A DNA stretch of 64,000 nucleotides from Alphaproteobacteria bacterium (GTDB taxonomy: Bacteria; Pseudomonadota; Alphaproteobacteria; Caulobacterales; Aquidulcibacteraceae). A program made the translations under genes and the position numbers. The stretch is taken from assembly GCA_027485915.1 (NCBI GenBank), contig JAIXQA010000022.1, positions 160,021 to 224,020 of the forward strand, in the 5' to 3' direction. Under the pieces are notes generated by a model, which saw nothing but the letters and a program-made list of their open reading frames with translations, searched no databases and was not told the DNA's origin. Shown here one piece after another: positions 37,539 to 46,692 of this stretch (positions are counted from its first letter, which is position 1; each line of letters starts with the position of its first letter).

Positions 37539-39779
37539 ATGGACGATGGCAGGGCCACTGAGACATTAGAAGAATCTGGGGAGTTGCCATTCCCGGCGCA
37601 AATCGTGCGGCCTCCTAGTCGGGGCCGCATTTTGCGTCAATATGAGCTGATTGATCGCATTCGCGATTATGACCCTCACGTCAATGAAGATGCGATCAAT
37701 CGCGCCTATGTGTTTGCTATGCAGCGCCATGGCAGCCAGCTGCGGGCCTCTGGCGATCCCTATTTTGCCCACCCAATCGAGGTTGCCGGTATTTTGACCG
37801 AGCTGCGATTGGACGCTGCGTCCATCATCACCGGCCTTTTGCACGACACCGTTGAGGATACGACTGCCACCACGGCTGAAATCGGTAAACTGTTTGGCGA
37901 TGAAGTGGCGCAATTGGTCGATGGGGTGACAAAGCTTTCCCAGCTTGAACTCAATTCCAACCGCACCAAACAAGCCGAAAACTTGCAGAAATTTATCCTC
38001 GCTTTGTCGAAGGATGTGCGCGTTCTCTTGGTCAAGTTGGCCGACCGTTTGCACAATATGCGCACCCTACACTTCATCAAGAAGCGCGAGAAGCGGGAGC
38101 GTATTGCCCGGGAAACCGCCGATATTTATGCTCCCTTGGCGCGCCGTATGGGTATCCAGCGCTTTTCAGGTGAATTGGAAGAATTGGCCTTCCAGCATCT
38201 CCACCCAGAAGCTTGTAAGACGATCAACGAGCAATTGGCCAATTTGCGAGCCGAACGCTCTGGTGCCGTCGCCGCGGTGACGCAAAAGATCAGCGCGGCA
38301 TTGGAAGCCGCAGGGATTGAAGCCCGCGTGATGGGCCGGGAAAAGCGCGCTTATTCAGTCTGGAAAAAGCTCGAGCGTAAGTCGATCTCTTTTTCCGACG
38401 TGTCAGACCTCTATGGGTTCCGGGTTGTCGTCAAGGATACCGCCCAATGCTATGCCGCCCTTGGCGTGATCCACGAGGCTTGGTCTTGTGTGCCAGGCCG
38501 CTTTAAAGATTTCATTTCTGTGCCAAAGCCCAATGGCTATCGATCGATCCATACAGGTGTTGTAGGGCCGAGTTCGACGTCCGTCGATATTCAAATCCGT
38601 TCAGAAGAAATGGACCGCATCGCGGAGGATGGGGTTGCGGCGCACTGGCGCTATAAGAATAGCACCTATGGCTATCACCCAATCGACGGCAAACAATCGG
38701 ATCCATTGGCGCCTTTACGCAATCTGGTGGAAATTCTTGAGCATGGTGGTGATCCAGAAGAGTTTCTGGAAAATGCCAAGCTGGAAATGTTTCAGGATCA
38801 GGTGTTTGCGTTTACGCCCAAGGGCGATTTGATTGTTTTGCCTTATGGTGCGACGCCACTTGATTTTGCCTATGCGGTTCATACCCGCATTGGCGACACC
38901 ACTGTCGGGGCCCGGATTAACGGTGAGGAGCGACCTTTGCGGACCGCGCTTTCCAATGGCGACGTGGTTGAAATCTTGCGCTCAGATATTCGCAAGCCCG
39001 TTGCCGATTGGGAATCGGTGGCGGTTACTGGGAAGGCGCGCTCGGCGATCCGCCGCCTGGTGCGCGAGAGTGAGCGCGAGGAATTTGCGACTTTGGGCCG
39101 TCGACTGGCTGGTCATGCGCTCCGCCGGGTGGGTCTCAACCCCGAAGACGTCAATTTGGAAGACGCCCGTCAACGATTGAATTATGACACGATGGACGAG
39201 CTATATGCCGCGATCGGGCGTGGTCGGCTGACGGGGGCAAGTCTCGCTGAAGCTGCGGTGCCCGGCTTTGTGCGCAAAAGCGCTTTGGGTGAACCGCGGC
39301 TCATGATTGATAATGATCACGCAAGCGACTTTGTTCGCGGCTCGGATCTGATGTCGGGCGTTGCTTTACACTTCATGCCTTGCTGTTCGCCTTTGCCCGG
39401 TGACCGGATCGTTGGGGTGCATGTGCCAGACCGAGGCGTAGAAGTGCACACGATTGATTGTGATCATCTGGCAGAACATGACGCCAATGAGGACCAATGG
39501 ATTGATCTGGCCTGGACTGACGAAGCCAAGCGTAATGGCTTGGCTTTGGGCCGACTCGTCATGAGTTGTGAGAATACCAAGGGTGTTTTTGCCCAAGTTG
39601 GCAAAATCATCTCTGAATGTGACGGCAACATCACCAATGTGCGCGCACAAAATCGGCGGGAAGATTTCATCGACCTCTTGGTCGACGTAGAAGTTGCAGA
39701 CTCTAAGCATTTGAACGTGATCGCTGCATCCCTGCGGGCCTTGCCTGTCGTGGTTGATGTGAAGCGGTTACGGGGCTGA
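37539..39779 (+). CDS. rsh: bifunctional (p)ppGpp synthetase/hydrolase (RelA/SpoT homologue)
   Basis: Makes and degrades the stringent-response alarmone. The HD hydrolase is seen in YFAHPIEVAGIL and GLLHDTVEDT (HD), the synthetase in DLYGFRVVV and PKPNGYRSIHTGVVGP, then TGS (VFAFTPKGDLIVLPYGATP), a helical/zinc-finger part with MPCCSPLPGDRIVG, and a C-terminal ACT domain (SCENTKGVFAQVGKIIS). With both HD and synthetase motifs intact it is bifunctional, as in other alphaproteobacteria that carry a single Rsh. 746 aa is normal. Confidence 0.95.
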   Translation: MDDGRATETLEESGELPFPAQIVRPPSRGRILRQYELIDRIRDYDPHVNEDAINRAYVFAMQRHGSQLRASGDPYFAHPIEVAGILTELRLDAASIITGLLHDTVEDTTATTAEIGKLFGDEVAQLVDGVTKLSQLELNSNRTKQAENLQKFILALSKDVRVLLVKLADRLHNMRTLHFIKKREKRERIARETADIYAPLARRMGIQRFSGELEELAFQHLHPEACKTINEQLANLRAERSGAVAAVTQKISAALEAAGIEARVMGREKRAYSVWKKLERKSISFSDVSDLYGFRVVVKDTAQCYAALGVIHEAWSCVPGRFKDFISVPKPNGYRSIHTGVVGPSSTSVDIQIRSEEMDRIAEDGVAAHWRYKNSTYGYHPIDGKQSDPLAPLRNLVEILEHGGDPEEFLENAKLEMFQDQVFAFTPKGDLIVLPYGATPLDFAYAVHTRIGDTTVGARINGEERPLRTALSNGDVVEILRSDIRKPVADWESVAVTGKARSAIRRLVRESEREEFATLGRRLAGHALRRVGLNPEDVNLEDARQRLNYDTMDELYAAIGRGRLTGASLAEAAVPGFVRKSALGEPRLMIDNDHASDFVRGSDLMSGVALHFMPCCSPLPGDRIVGVHVPDRGVEVHTIDCDHLAEHDANEDQWIDLAWTDEAKRNGLALGRLVMSCENTKGVFAQVGKIISECDGNITNVRAQNRREDFIDLLVDVEVADSKHLNVIAASLRALPVVVDVKRLRG

Positions 39780-39801
39780 GTGGACGGCAAGGGACAAGAG
39801 C

Positions 39802-40467
39802 ATGGCAACCTATTTGGTGACTGGGGTAAACCGCGGGATCGGCCGTGCGTTGGTCGATGGCTTGTTGGCGCGCGGTCACAAAGTGATTGGAACGACACGC
39901 GACGGGAAGGCTCCCGTTGAGCATGCTAATTTTCAAGTCATTGCGTGCGACATCACGGACACACATGCAGTACGCCAAGCCGCAGAGGCCATTGCTCAAC
40001 CGATCGATGTTCTCATCCAAAATGCTGGCGTATTCGGTCCTCGGCCGCAAGAATTAGCCGATCTGGCGCCTGACGATTTCCTGGATGTCCTCAATGCTAA
40101 TGTGGTCGGGCCTTGGCGGGTTGTACAAGCCTTCCTGCCGCATTTGCAGCGCTCCGGCCAAGGACGGGTTTTGATGATTTCATCCGGCATGGGGCGATTT
40201 TCAGGCTCTTCGCAGGGTGCACCAGCCTATCGGGCGTCCAAGGCTGCTTTGAACAAATTGGTCCAAACCTTTGCGCACGACCTAAAGCGAGATGGCATTG
40301 CCATCGTGGCCTGTCATCCGGGCTGGGTTCGCACCGATATGGGTGGCGCGGGGGCCGAAATTGATGCCAAAGTCAGTGCAGATGGCCTCATTCAACTCGC
40401 CGAAAACCTGCATCTATCGGGCACCGGTCGCTTCATGGACTGGACCGGCCACACGCAAGACTGGTGA
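39802..40467 (+). CDS. short-chain dehydrogenase/reductase (SDR)
   Basis: A 221-aa classical SDR. The cofactor-binding TGVNRGIG lies at residues 7-14, an acidic-plus-basic segment near 30-40 suggests NADP preference, NAG is at about 73-75, and the catalytic Ser (ISSGMG) and Tyr-x3-Lys (YRASKAALN) follow in order. Substrate unknown. It stands between rsh and pyrE, where most relatives have none, and so may be an inserted gene in an otherwise conserved string. Confidence 0.88.
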   Translation: MATYLVTGVNRGIGRALVDGLLARGHKVIGTTRDGKAPVEHANFQVIACDITDTHAVRQAAEAIAQPIDVLIQNAGVFGPRPQELADLAPDDFLDVLNANVVGPWRVVQAFLPHLQRSGQGRVLMISSGMGRFSGSSQGAPAYRASKAALNKLVQTFAHDLKRDGIAIVACHPGWVRTDMGGAGAEIDAKVSADGLIQLAENLHLSGTGRFMDWTGHTQDW

Positions 40468-40497
40468 AATCAGCTTAGAAAGTGATACATAAGCCTT

Positions 40498-41094
40498 ATG
40501 ACCAATGATGACGTTCTTTCCATCTTTAAGTCGGCCGGTGGCCTGCTTGAAGGCCATTTCATTCTGACTTCGGGCCGCCATAGTCGCACCTTTTTGCAGA
40601 AAGCCTTTGTGTTTATGGACCCACCGGCGACCGAGAAACTCTGCCAAGCCTTGGCAGATAAAATTAAGGCGCGCTGGGGCCAAGTTGATTATGTGGTGTC
40701 ACCAGCCGTGGGTGCCGTGATTCCTGGCTATGAGACCGCGCGTCACCTGGGGGCAAAGGCCGTCTATGTTGAGCGGGAAGACGGTAAGTTCCGGTTACGG
40801 CGCGGCTTTACTTTACCAGCTGAAGCTCGTGTTGTGATCGTGGAAGACATCGTCTCAACGGGGATTTCGGTTCGGGAAACCTTGGAAGCCATCAAGGATG
40901 CACCTTGCGTGATTTTGGGGGCGGCGGTGATTGTGGATCGCAGTGCCGGCCGCGCCGATGTGGGCTGCGAGCTAGTTGCTTTGGCGTCCATTGAAGTCGA
41001 AAGCTTTGCCCCTGATGAAATTCCCGAAGACCTGAAAGGCGTGCCGGCCATTAAGCCGGGTAGCCGGGCCTTGTCACAAAGCGCATCATCATGA
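40498..41094 (+). CDS. pyrE: orotate phosphoribosyltransferase
   Basis: Joins orotate to PRPP to make orotidine 5'-phosphate. The 198-aa type I PRTase has FILTSGRHSRTFLQKAFVF near the start and the PRPP-binding motif VVIVEDIVSTGISVRETLEA (about residues 113-132). Its TGA overlaps the pdxJ ATG as ATGA. It starts ATG 40498, 30 nt after the SDR stop. Confidence 0.95.
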   Translation: MTNDDVLSIFKSAGGLLEGHFILTSGRHSRTFLQKAFVFMDPPATEKLCQALADKIKARWGQVDYVVSPAVGAVIPGYETARHLGAKAVYVEREDGKFRLRRGFTLPAEARVVIVEDIVSTGISVRETLEAIKDAPCVILGAAVIVDRSAGRADVGCELVALASIEVESFAPDEIPEDLKGVPAIKPGSRALSQSASS

Positions 41095-41840
41095 GCTTTA
41101 GCCATCATTTGCGCCTTGGGATCAATATTGATCACGTCGCAACGATTCGAAATGCGCGCGGCGGGCCGCACCCCGATCCATTGCGTGCCGCCCATATAGC
41201 GGCCAAAGCTGGCGCAGATGGGATCACCCTGCATTTGCGGGAAGATCGTCGCCATATTCGCGACGAAGACCTCGAAAAATTTATCGCGCAAGTGGAATTA
41301 CCCATCAATTTGGAATTGGCTGCCACCGAAGAAATGTTGGATATCGCCTTGCGCCATCCCACTCATGCTGTGTGCATTGTGCCGGAGAAGCGGGAAGAGC
41401 GGACTACCGAAGGCGGGCTAGACGTTGCGCGCTTGCACAATTCGATCGCGCCTATGGTGCGGAAGCTTGCCACAGCGGGGCGGCGCGTTTCTCTATTTAT
41501 CGAGCCCGATCCGATACAGTTGGCCGTGGCCGAAGCCATGGGTGCGCAAGTGGTCGAGCTTCATACCGGTGCCTATGCTGAAGCAGCACTTGAAGGCCAT
41601 GAAGAAGAAGCCCGGCATATTGCGGAAAAGCTGGCGGAAGCGGCAAGAATAGGCACAGCGCGCGGTCTAGAAGTTCACGCCGGACATGGTCTTACCTTTG
41701 ATAATGTGAAGCCAATTGCGGCTATCCCAGAGCTAGTTGAATTAAATATTGGTCATTTCATCATAGGTGAAGCAATTTTCATTGGCCTTGAAGCGGCGAT
41801 TGCCCGTATGCGTCTGTTGATGGATGAAGCGCGCGCATGA
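41091..41840 (+). CDS. pdxJ: pyridoxine 5'-phosphate synthase
   Basis: Final ring-forming step of the DXP-dependent vitamin B6 pathway. TIM barrel of 249 aa with [18 protein letters not shown] at the start, [13 protein letters not shown], and the closing [10 protein letters not shown] and [14 protein letters not shown] motifs. Coupled by ATGA overlaps to pyrE before and acpS after. Confidence 0.96.
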   Translation: MSFSHHLRLGINIDHVATIRNARGGPHPDPLRAAHIAAKAGADGITLHLREDRRHIRDEDLEKFIAQVELPINLELAATEEMLDIALRHPTHAVCIVPEKREERTTEGGLDVARLHNSIAPMVRKLATAGRRVSLFIEPDPIQLAVAEAMGAQVVELHTGAYAEAALEGHEEEARHIAEKLAEAARIGTARGLEVHAGHGLTFDNVKPIAAIPELVELNIGHFIIGEAIFIGLEAAIARMRLLMDEARA

Positions 41841-42259
41841 TTGTTGGGATTGGCTCAGACCTGTGTCGGATCGACCGGATTGAAGAGACTTTGGCGCGCT
41901 TTGGCAGCCGCTTTGAGTCGCGCTGTTTCACAGTCGGCGAGCAAGCCCGTGCCAATGGCCGTCCTACCAAGCGGGCCGATACCTACGCCAAACGCTTTGC
42001 TGCCAAAGAGGCCTGTTCCAAAGCTTTGGGTACTGGCATGCGGCGCGGGGTAGCTTGGCGGGATATGGAAGTGGTCAATCTGCCAACTGGCAGACCGACT
42101 TTGAGTTTGACCGGCGGCGCGCTAAAGCGTTTAGAAGAACTGACACCGCCGGGTTTTGCAGCCGATATCCATCTGAGTTTAACCGACGATCATCCCTATG
42201 CCATGGCATTTGTGGTGATTGGCCTGCAGCCCCTTTCAGCAAAAAGAAAAGAACAATAG
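41837..42259 (+). CDS. acpS: holo-[acyl-carrier-protein] synthase
   Basis: Attaches phosphopantetheine from CoA to apo-ACP. The 140-aa protein has the metal-binding [11 protein letters not shown] (Asp8) and [14 protein letters not shown] (Glu near 58), then the [11 protein letters not shown] strand pair. It is a little longer than the E. coli enzyme. The ATG overlaps the pdxJ stop; lepB begins 4 nt downstream. Confidence 0.95.
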   Translation: MIVGIGSDLCRIDRIEETLARFGSRFESRCFTVGEQARANGRPTKRADTYAKRFAAKEACSKALGTGMRRGVAWRDMEVVNLPTGRPTLSLTGGALKRLEELTPPGFAADIHLSLTDDHPYAMAFVVIGLQPLSAKRKEQ

Positions 42260-42263
42260 TCTC

Positions 42264-43061
42264 ATGGTTGATACAGCAAACTCTCAGGCCGCTTCCCCGA
42301 AGACGGTGAAACCTGCGCCGCAGGGCGATAGCCTTATCGAAAGCGTCAAAACCATTGTCATGGCCTTGAGCATTGCGCTGTTCTTGCGGATTTTCCTGTT
42401 TCAGCCGTTCAATATTCCGTCTGAATCAATGCGACCTGGCCTTTTGGTGGGCGATTATCTTTGGACGTCGAAGTGGGACTATGGCTATAGCAATGCCTCC
42501 ATTCCTTTTTCGCCAAAAATCCTGAATGGACGGGTTTTGGGCAAAGCACCGGAGCGCGGCGATGTGGTGGTGTTTAAGCTGCCATCAGATCCACGTCAGG
42601 ATTATATCAAGCGCTTAATCGGCATGCCCGGTGATCGCATCCAAGTTGTGGGCGGACAAGTCATCCTGAATGGCACACCGGTAAAACATGAAATGCTGGA
42701 GCCGGAGACCATTACTGAGCAAAATGGCAATATCCGCACCGCGACCCGTTTTCGGGAAACTCTGCCAAATGGCCGATCCTATGTAACTTATGATTATGAG
42801 ATCAATGGTGCGTTTGATAACACCAAAGTCTTTGTGGTTCCCGAGGGCCATTATTTCATGATGGGCGATAATCGCGATAATTCCACTGACAGCCGCGCTG
42901 ACCCAATACTGCAAGACGGCGTTGGTTTTGTGCCTGCCGAAAATCTTGTCGGTCGCGGGCGGATTGTGCTTCTGTCCTTTGATGAGACGACCCGTATCTA
43001 TCTGCCCTGGACTTGGTTCACCGGTCTGCGGTGGGATCGCTTAGCCGTCCCTATTCGATGA
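42264..43061 (+). CDS. lepB: signal peptidase I
   Basis: Removes signal peptides at the outer face of the inner membrane. 265 aa. A charged Gln/Pro-rich N-terminus leads to one transmembrane helix (about 29-46, IVMALSIALFLRIFLF) and then the catalytic Ser55 in IPSESMRPG. The general base Lys116 lies in DYIKRLIGMPGDRI and the GDNRDNSTDSR box follows. ATG 42264 is preferred; the open frame to 42219 overlaps acpS. rnc overlaps the stop (ATGA). Confidence 0.95.
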   Translation: MVDTANSQAASPKTVKPAPQGDSLIESVKTIVMALSIALFLRIFLFQPFNIPSESMRPGLLVGDYLWTSKWDYGYSNASIPFSPKILNGRVLGKAPERGDVVVFKLPSDPRQDYIKRLIGMPGDRIQVVGGQVILNGTPVKHEMLEPETITEQNGNIRTATRFRETLPNGRSYVTYDYEINGAFDNTKVFVVPEGHYFMMGDNRDNSTDSRADPILQDGVGFVPAENLVGRGRIVLLSFDETTRIYLPWTWFTGLRWDRLAVPIR

Positions 43062-43747
43062 CGCGAGAGACACGTCTCCAAGCGCTTCAGGATAAGATCG
43101 GCCATCAATTTGCGGACCGATCCTTGCTCGAGCGTGCCTTGACGCACAAGTCTCGTGGGGATGGTCAAAAGGGCTTTGCCCATAATGAGCGGTTAGAATG
43201 GCTGGGAGACCGCGTTCTTGGCCTCATGGCTGCCGAGCGTTTGTTTGAACGCCATGGGCGCGCCGAAGAAGGTGAATTGACACGCCAATTCAATGCCATC
43301 GTTTCAGGGAAAAATTGTGCTGAGGCCGCCCGTGAGATTGGGATGGCGGAGCTTATAGTGGTCTCGCGCGGGTTTAGTGCCGATGCGGTTGCTGAAAATG
43401 ATTCTATCCTCGGCGATGCCTTTGAGGCCTTAATGGCAGCTCTTTGGCTCGATGGCGGAAGGTCTGCTGTTCAGGGCCTGTTTGAATTAGCTTGGCAGGC
43501 AGGTCAGCAAGACCAGTCGGCCCTTCATCGTAATCCCAAGAGCGCGCTGCAGGAATGGGCCCAAAAGCGCGGGTTTCCACCGCCTGTTTATCAGGTGCTG
43601 GAGCGTGATGGCCCTGACCATGCGCCACGTTTCGTGATAGAGGTCACGGCTGGGAACCATGTTGCAACCGCAGAGGGTTCATCGAAACAAAATGCAGAGC
43701 GGGCCGCGGCCCAAGCGCTGCTGAAGCAAGGCGGATTACGTGTCTGA
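43058..43747 (+). CDS. rnc: ribonuclease III
   Basis: Cleaves double-stranded RNA in rRNA and mRNA processing. The RNase III signature NERLEWLGDRVLG carries the acidic metal ligands, with ENDSILGDAFEALMAALWLD as the second site; the double-stranded RNA-binding domain (about 155-229) has NPKSALQEWAQKRG and the terminal SSKQNAERAAAQALL. ATG 43058 overlaps the lepB stop. 229 aa is normal. Confidence 0.95.
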   Translation: MTRETRLQALQDKIGHQFADRSLLERALTHKSRGDGQKGFAHNERLEWLGDRVLGLMAAERLFERHGRAEEGELTRQFNAIVSGKNCAEAAREIGMAELIVVSRGFSADAVAENDSILGDAFEALMAALWLDGGRSAVQGLFELAWQAGQQDQSALHRNPKSALQEWAQKRGFPPPVYQVLERDGPDHAPRFVIEVTAGNHVATAEGSSKQNAERAAAQALLKQGGLRV

Positions 43748-44717
43748 AACGAGTGAAACTACCCCCACATCAGCGGTGTCGGAAAAAGCCCGCTGCGGCT
43801 TTGCTGCCATTCTTGGGGCCCCAAATGCTGGGAAATCAACGCTGGTCAATGCGCTTGTTGGGCAGAAGATTTCGATTGTGACTCAAAAAGTTCAAACCAC
43901 GCGCTTTCCTGTACGCGGGGTTGCCATTCATGGCGATGCACAAATTGTTCTGGTGGATACACCAGGCGTCTTCACGCCAAAGCGCCGCTTGGATCGCGCC
44001 ATGGTGGCCTCAGCTTGGGGCGGGGCTGCAGATGCCGATGCATTGGTCCATGTTGTCGATGCACCAGCCGCCAGCCGAACGAGCGAAGGCCGTGGGGATG
44101 GTAGTGACAAGCGCACTTTTGAAGATGTGCAGCAAGTCATCGAAGGCCTTCAAAAGCAAGGACGTAAAGCGATCTTGGCGCTCAATAAAGTCGACGTGCT
44201 TGAGCGTGCCAAATTGCTTGACCTGTCCCAAGCCTTCTTTGAGAAGGGGGTTTATGATGAGGTGGTGATGATTTCTGCTTTGAAGTCATCCGGCTTGAAG
44301 CGCCTGAATGATTTGCTAGCCGAACGTATGCCACTGGGACCTTGGCTATATCCCGAAGAACAAGTGGCCGATACGCCGATGCGGGTTATGGCCGCCGAAA
44401 TCACGCGCGAGAAGGTCTTCCTGCGCTTGCATGAGGAATTGCCCTATCATGCAACGGTGGAAACCGATGCTTGGACTGAAAAGAAAGATGGTTCGGTGCG
44501 GATCGACCAGACCCTTTATGTCATGCGCGAAGGCCATAAGGGCATTGCGATTGGCAAGGGTGGGGAGACTTTGAAATGGATATCCCAAAACGCGCGCAAA
44601 GATATTGCTGAGGCGATTGAACGACCAGTCCATTTGTTCCTGCATGTCAAAGTGCGCGAAAATTGGATTGAGGAGCGGTCTCATTATACGGCCTTGGGTC
44701 TGGACTTTGATGCCTAG
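43740..44717 (+). CDS. era: GTPase Era
   Basis: Ribosome-assembly GTPase that binds the 3' end of 16S rRNA. G1 GAPNAGKSTLVNAL, G3 VDTPGVF, G4 NKVD and the KH domain at the C-terminus (GKGGETLKWISQNARKDI, then VKVRENWIEE) are visible. 325 aa, slightly longer than E. coli Era because of an N-terminal Thr/Ser-rich tail and an insert near residue 115. The GTG start overlaps the rnc end by 8 nt. Confidence 0.95.
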   Translation: MSETSETTPTSAVSEKARCGFAAILGAPNAGKSTLVNALVGQKISIVTQKVQTTRFPVRGVAIHGDAQIVLVDTPGVFTPKRRLDRAMVASAWGGAADADALVHVVDAPAASRTSEGRGDGSDKRTFEDVQQVIEGLQKQGRKAILALNKVDVLERAKLLDLSQAFFEKGVYDEVVMISALKSSGLKRLNDLLAERMPLGPWLYPEEQVADTPMRVMAAEITREKVFLRLHEELPYHATVETDAWTEKKDGSVRIDQTLYVMREGHKGIAIGKGGETLKWISQNARKDIAEAIERPVHLFLHVKVRENWIEERSHYTALGLDFDA

Positions 44718-44726
44718 AGGCCAAGG

Positions 44727-45464
44727 ATGAGCGCTTGGACAGGCCATGCCATCGCCTTGTCGGCGCGACGCTTTGGCGAAAATGACGTCATTCTCGATGT
44801 CTTCAGCGATCAAGTCGGCAGGGCGTCAGGCATTGTTTACGGCGGGGCTGGTAAGCGCAAGCGCGCATTGATTGAGCCTGGAACCCGCTTGCATCTGACG
44901 TGGAAGTCGCGACTTGAAGACCAATTGGGATTCTTCGACGAGATGGAGGGCAGGGGTGGTGGCCCTGCCGATGTGATGGACGACGCCGCCGCGCTCGCCG
45001 CCTTGTCATGCGTGGCAAGCCTTCTATCGGAGGTCACCCCAGACCGTCAGCCCTGTGTGGGATTGTTTGAAGCAACCGACATTTTGTTGCAGGCCTTAAG
45101 TGATACCCAAAGCTGGCCCGCGCTTTATATTCGTTGGGAAATGGGGCTTTTGGCGGAGATGGGCTATGGCTTGGACCTATCGCAATGTGCCCTAACCGGA
45201 TCCCCTGATGATCTCGCTTGGGTTAGCCCGAAAACGGGTCGGGCAGCGTCCCGGATGGCGGGGGAGCCCTTTGCCGACAAGTTATTGGTCTTGCCGCCGT
45301 TTTTATTGGGTGGGCAGAACAAACCCATCAGCGGGGATGTGGCCGACGGTTTTGCTTTAATGGGGCACTTTATAGAGCGCGAATTGCTCGCCCCGGTCCG
45401 CAAATCCATGCCAGAGGCTCGGGCGCGTTTGATCTTTGCTTTAGGTAAAACCGGCAGATTATAG
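44727..45464 (+). CDS. recO: DNA repair protein RecO
   Basis: Helps RecF and RecR load RecA at gaps. The OB-fold N-terminus (WTGHAIALSARRFGENDVIL) and the alpha-helical C-terminal region with RWEMGLLAEMGYGLDLSQCALTG and LPPFLLGGQ match alphaproteobacterial RecO. The zinc-finger cysteines of some RecO proteins are mostly missing, as is common in this class. It ends the folK-to-recO run, 5 nt from the convergent diguanylate cyclase gene. Confidence 0.92.
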   Translation: MSAWTGHAIALSARRFGENDVILDVFSDQVGRASGIVYGGAGKRKRALIEPGTRLHLTWKSRLEDQLGFFDEMEGRGGGPADVMDDAAALAALSCVASLLSEVTPDRQPCVGLFEATDILLQALSDTQSWPALYIRWEMGLLAEMGYGLDLSQCALTGSPDDLAWVSPKTGRAASRMAGEPFADKLLVLPPFLLGGQNKPISGDVADGFALMGHFIERELLAPVRKSMPEARARLIFALGKTGRL

Positions 45465-45469
45465 GCCGA

Positions 45470-46525
45470 CTAAGCCGCTTTGACTTTCACGAGCTCTTCT
45501 AGGCTGACCTTGTTTCGGCCTGTGCGCTTAGAGTTATAGAGCGCCGCGTCCGCACGTTCGACCATGTCAGTTGGTTTCTCACCGGGACGACGTTGGGCGA
45601 CGCCCAGAGAGACGGTAATCTTGCCTAGATCTTCGTTTGAAGCGCGGCGAACGAGACGCTTGCCTTCAACGGCTTGTCGGACCTTTTCAGCGATGGCGGC
45701 AGCCGTTTTGCGGTCTGTCATCGGCGCAATCATGGCAAATTCTTCCCCACCCAGTCGGGCGACAACGCCACCCTTGGGCTTCGCACGATCCATAACCGTG
45801 GCCACAAAGCGGATCACTTGGTCGCCAGTCTGGTGACCAAATGTGTCATTGATACGCTTGAAGAAGTCGATATCTGCCATAATAACCGTCATAGGACCTG
45901 CGCCACGATCGGATGCCGCACACATCTCAACCAACCGGCTGTCAAATTCTTTGCGGTTTGCAAGACCTGTCAGCGAATCGGTAGCCGCCTCAATGCGCAC
46001 TTGTTCCAACTGGACGCGCAAGGCTTCAATCTCGACACTTGACTCAGCGAGCTTGGTTTCAAGATGTTTGGACTGCGTGGCCATTTCATTGGTGGCACCA
46101 ACAAGGCTTTCGACTAAATCCTTCGTAATCAGAGGACTGTCGGTTTTTTCAAGTTCCCGTTTGGCAACGGCCAGTTGTTCGCCATAGGCCTTGGTTTTGA
46201 CACCGGCCTTCAACAAGCCCTTGCGAACGTCTTCCATTTCAGCAGCAATCTTGCCGCCCGCCTTCATCATACGCGAACCAATGGCGACGTCTTCAAAAAA
46301 GGTGATGTAAAGCTGGTCGCAGATATGATCATCAATGGGACGCTTTCCAGCGATCATCAGATCCATTTCGGTGCGCAAAGCTTCTGGGTTCGAGGCATGA
46401 TAGGCCAACCAAATCGCGTAGTTCTCAGGTGACGGCGTGATCTTTCGCTCTTTCAGCGATTTCAAGGCAGCCTCAGCCACCGCCATCCCTTGTTCACCGA
46501 CTAGGCTTTGAACTATTTTTTCCAC
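45470..46525 (-). CDS. GGDEF-domain diguanylate cyclase (DgcB-like)
   Basis: About 351 aa, cytosolic. The catalytic GGDEF domain is intact: DSLTGLANRKEFD, DIDFFKRINDTFGHQTGD, and the active loop LGGEEF. The allosteric RxxD site normally five residues before it is not seen here (the region reads KPKGGVVARLGG). The N-terminal 150 residues are helical with PSPENYAIWLAYHASNPEAL, a segment shared by DgcB-type enzymes of Caulobacter and relatives. I chose GTG 46525; TTG 46624 and ATG 46486 are alternatives. It makes cyclic di-GMP, perhaps without product inhibition. Confidence 0.85.
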   Translation of the reverse strand: MEKIVQSLVGEQGMAVAEAALKSLKERKITPSPENYAIWLAYHASNPEALRTEMDLMIAGKRPIDDHICDQLYITFFEDVAIGSRMMKAGGKIAAEMEDVRKGLLKAGVKTKAYGEQLAVAKRELEKTDSPLITKDLVESLVGATNEMATQSKHLETKLAESSVEIEALRVQLEQVRIEAATDSLTGLANRKEFDSRLVEMCAASDRGAGPMTVIMADIDFFKRINDTFGHQTGDQVIRFVATVMDRAKPKGGVVARLGGEEFAMIAPMTDRKTAAAIAEKVRQAVEGKRLVRRASNEDLGKITVSLGVAQRRPGEKPTDMVERADAALYNSKRTGRNKVSLEELVKVKAA

Positions 46526-46646
46526 TATTCGACCCGCTGTTGCTAGTCTCCCATTACGGGCGCAGTATGGAGATTGCGTAAACGTGGCGACTAATTTTCC
46601 GTCTTGACTTGGAAACAACTGCAATTCATGCGCATAATTACCACTG

Positions 46647-46665
46647 AAAAAGCGCCATCAGGCGC
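46647..46665 (-). terminator. hairpin with U-tract upstream of the diguanylate cyclase
   Basis: GCGCC (46652-46656) and GGCGC (46661-46665) flank an ATCA loop; on the minus strand five T residues follow (A residues at 46647-46651). The only minus-strand gene it could affect is the diguanylate cyclase itself, so it would be a leader attenuator or the end of a small transcript. The 5-bp stem is short. Confidence 0.45.
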
Positions 46666-46692
46666 AGATAAAAGACCTAGGGAGCCTGCATC

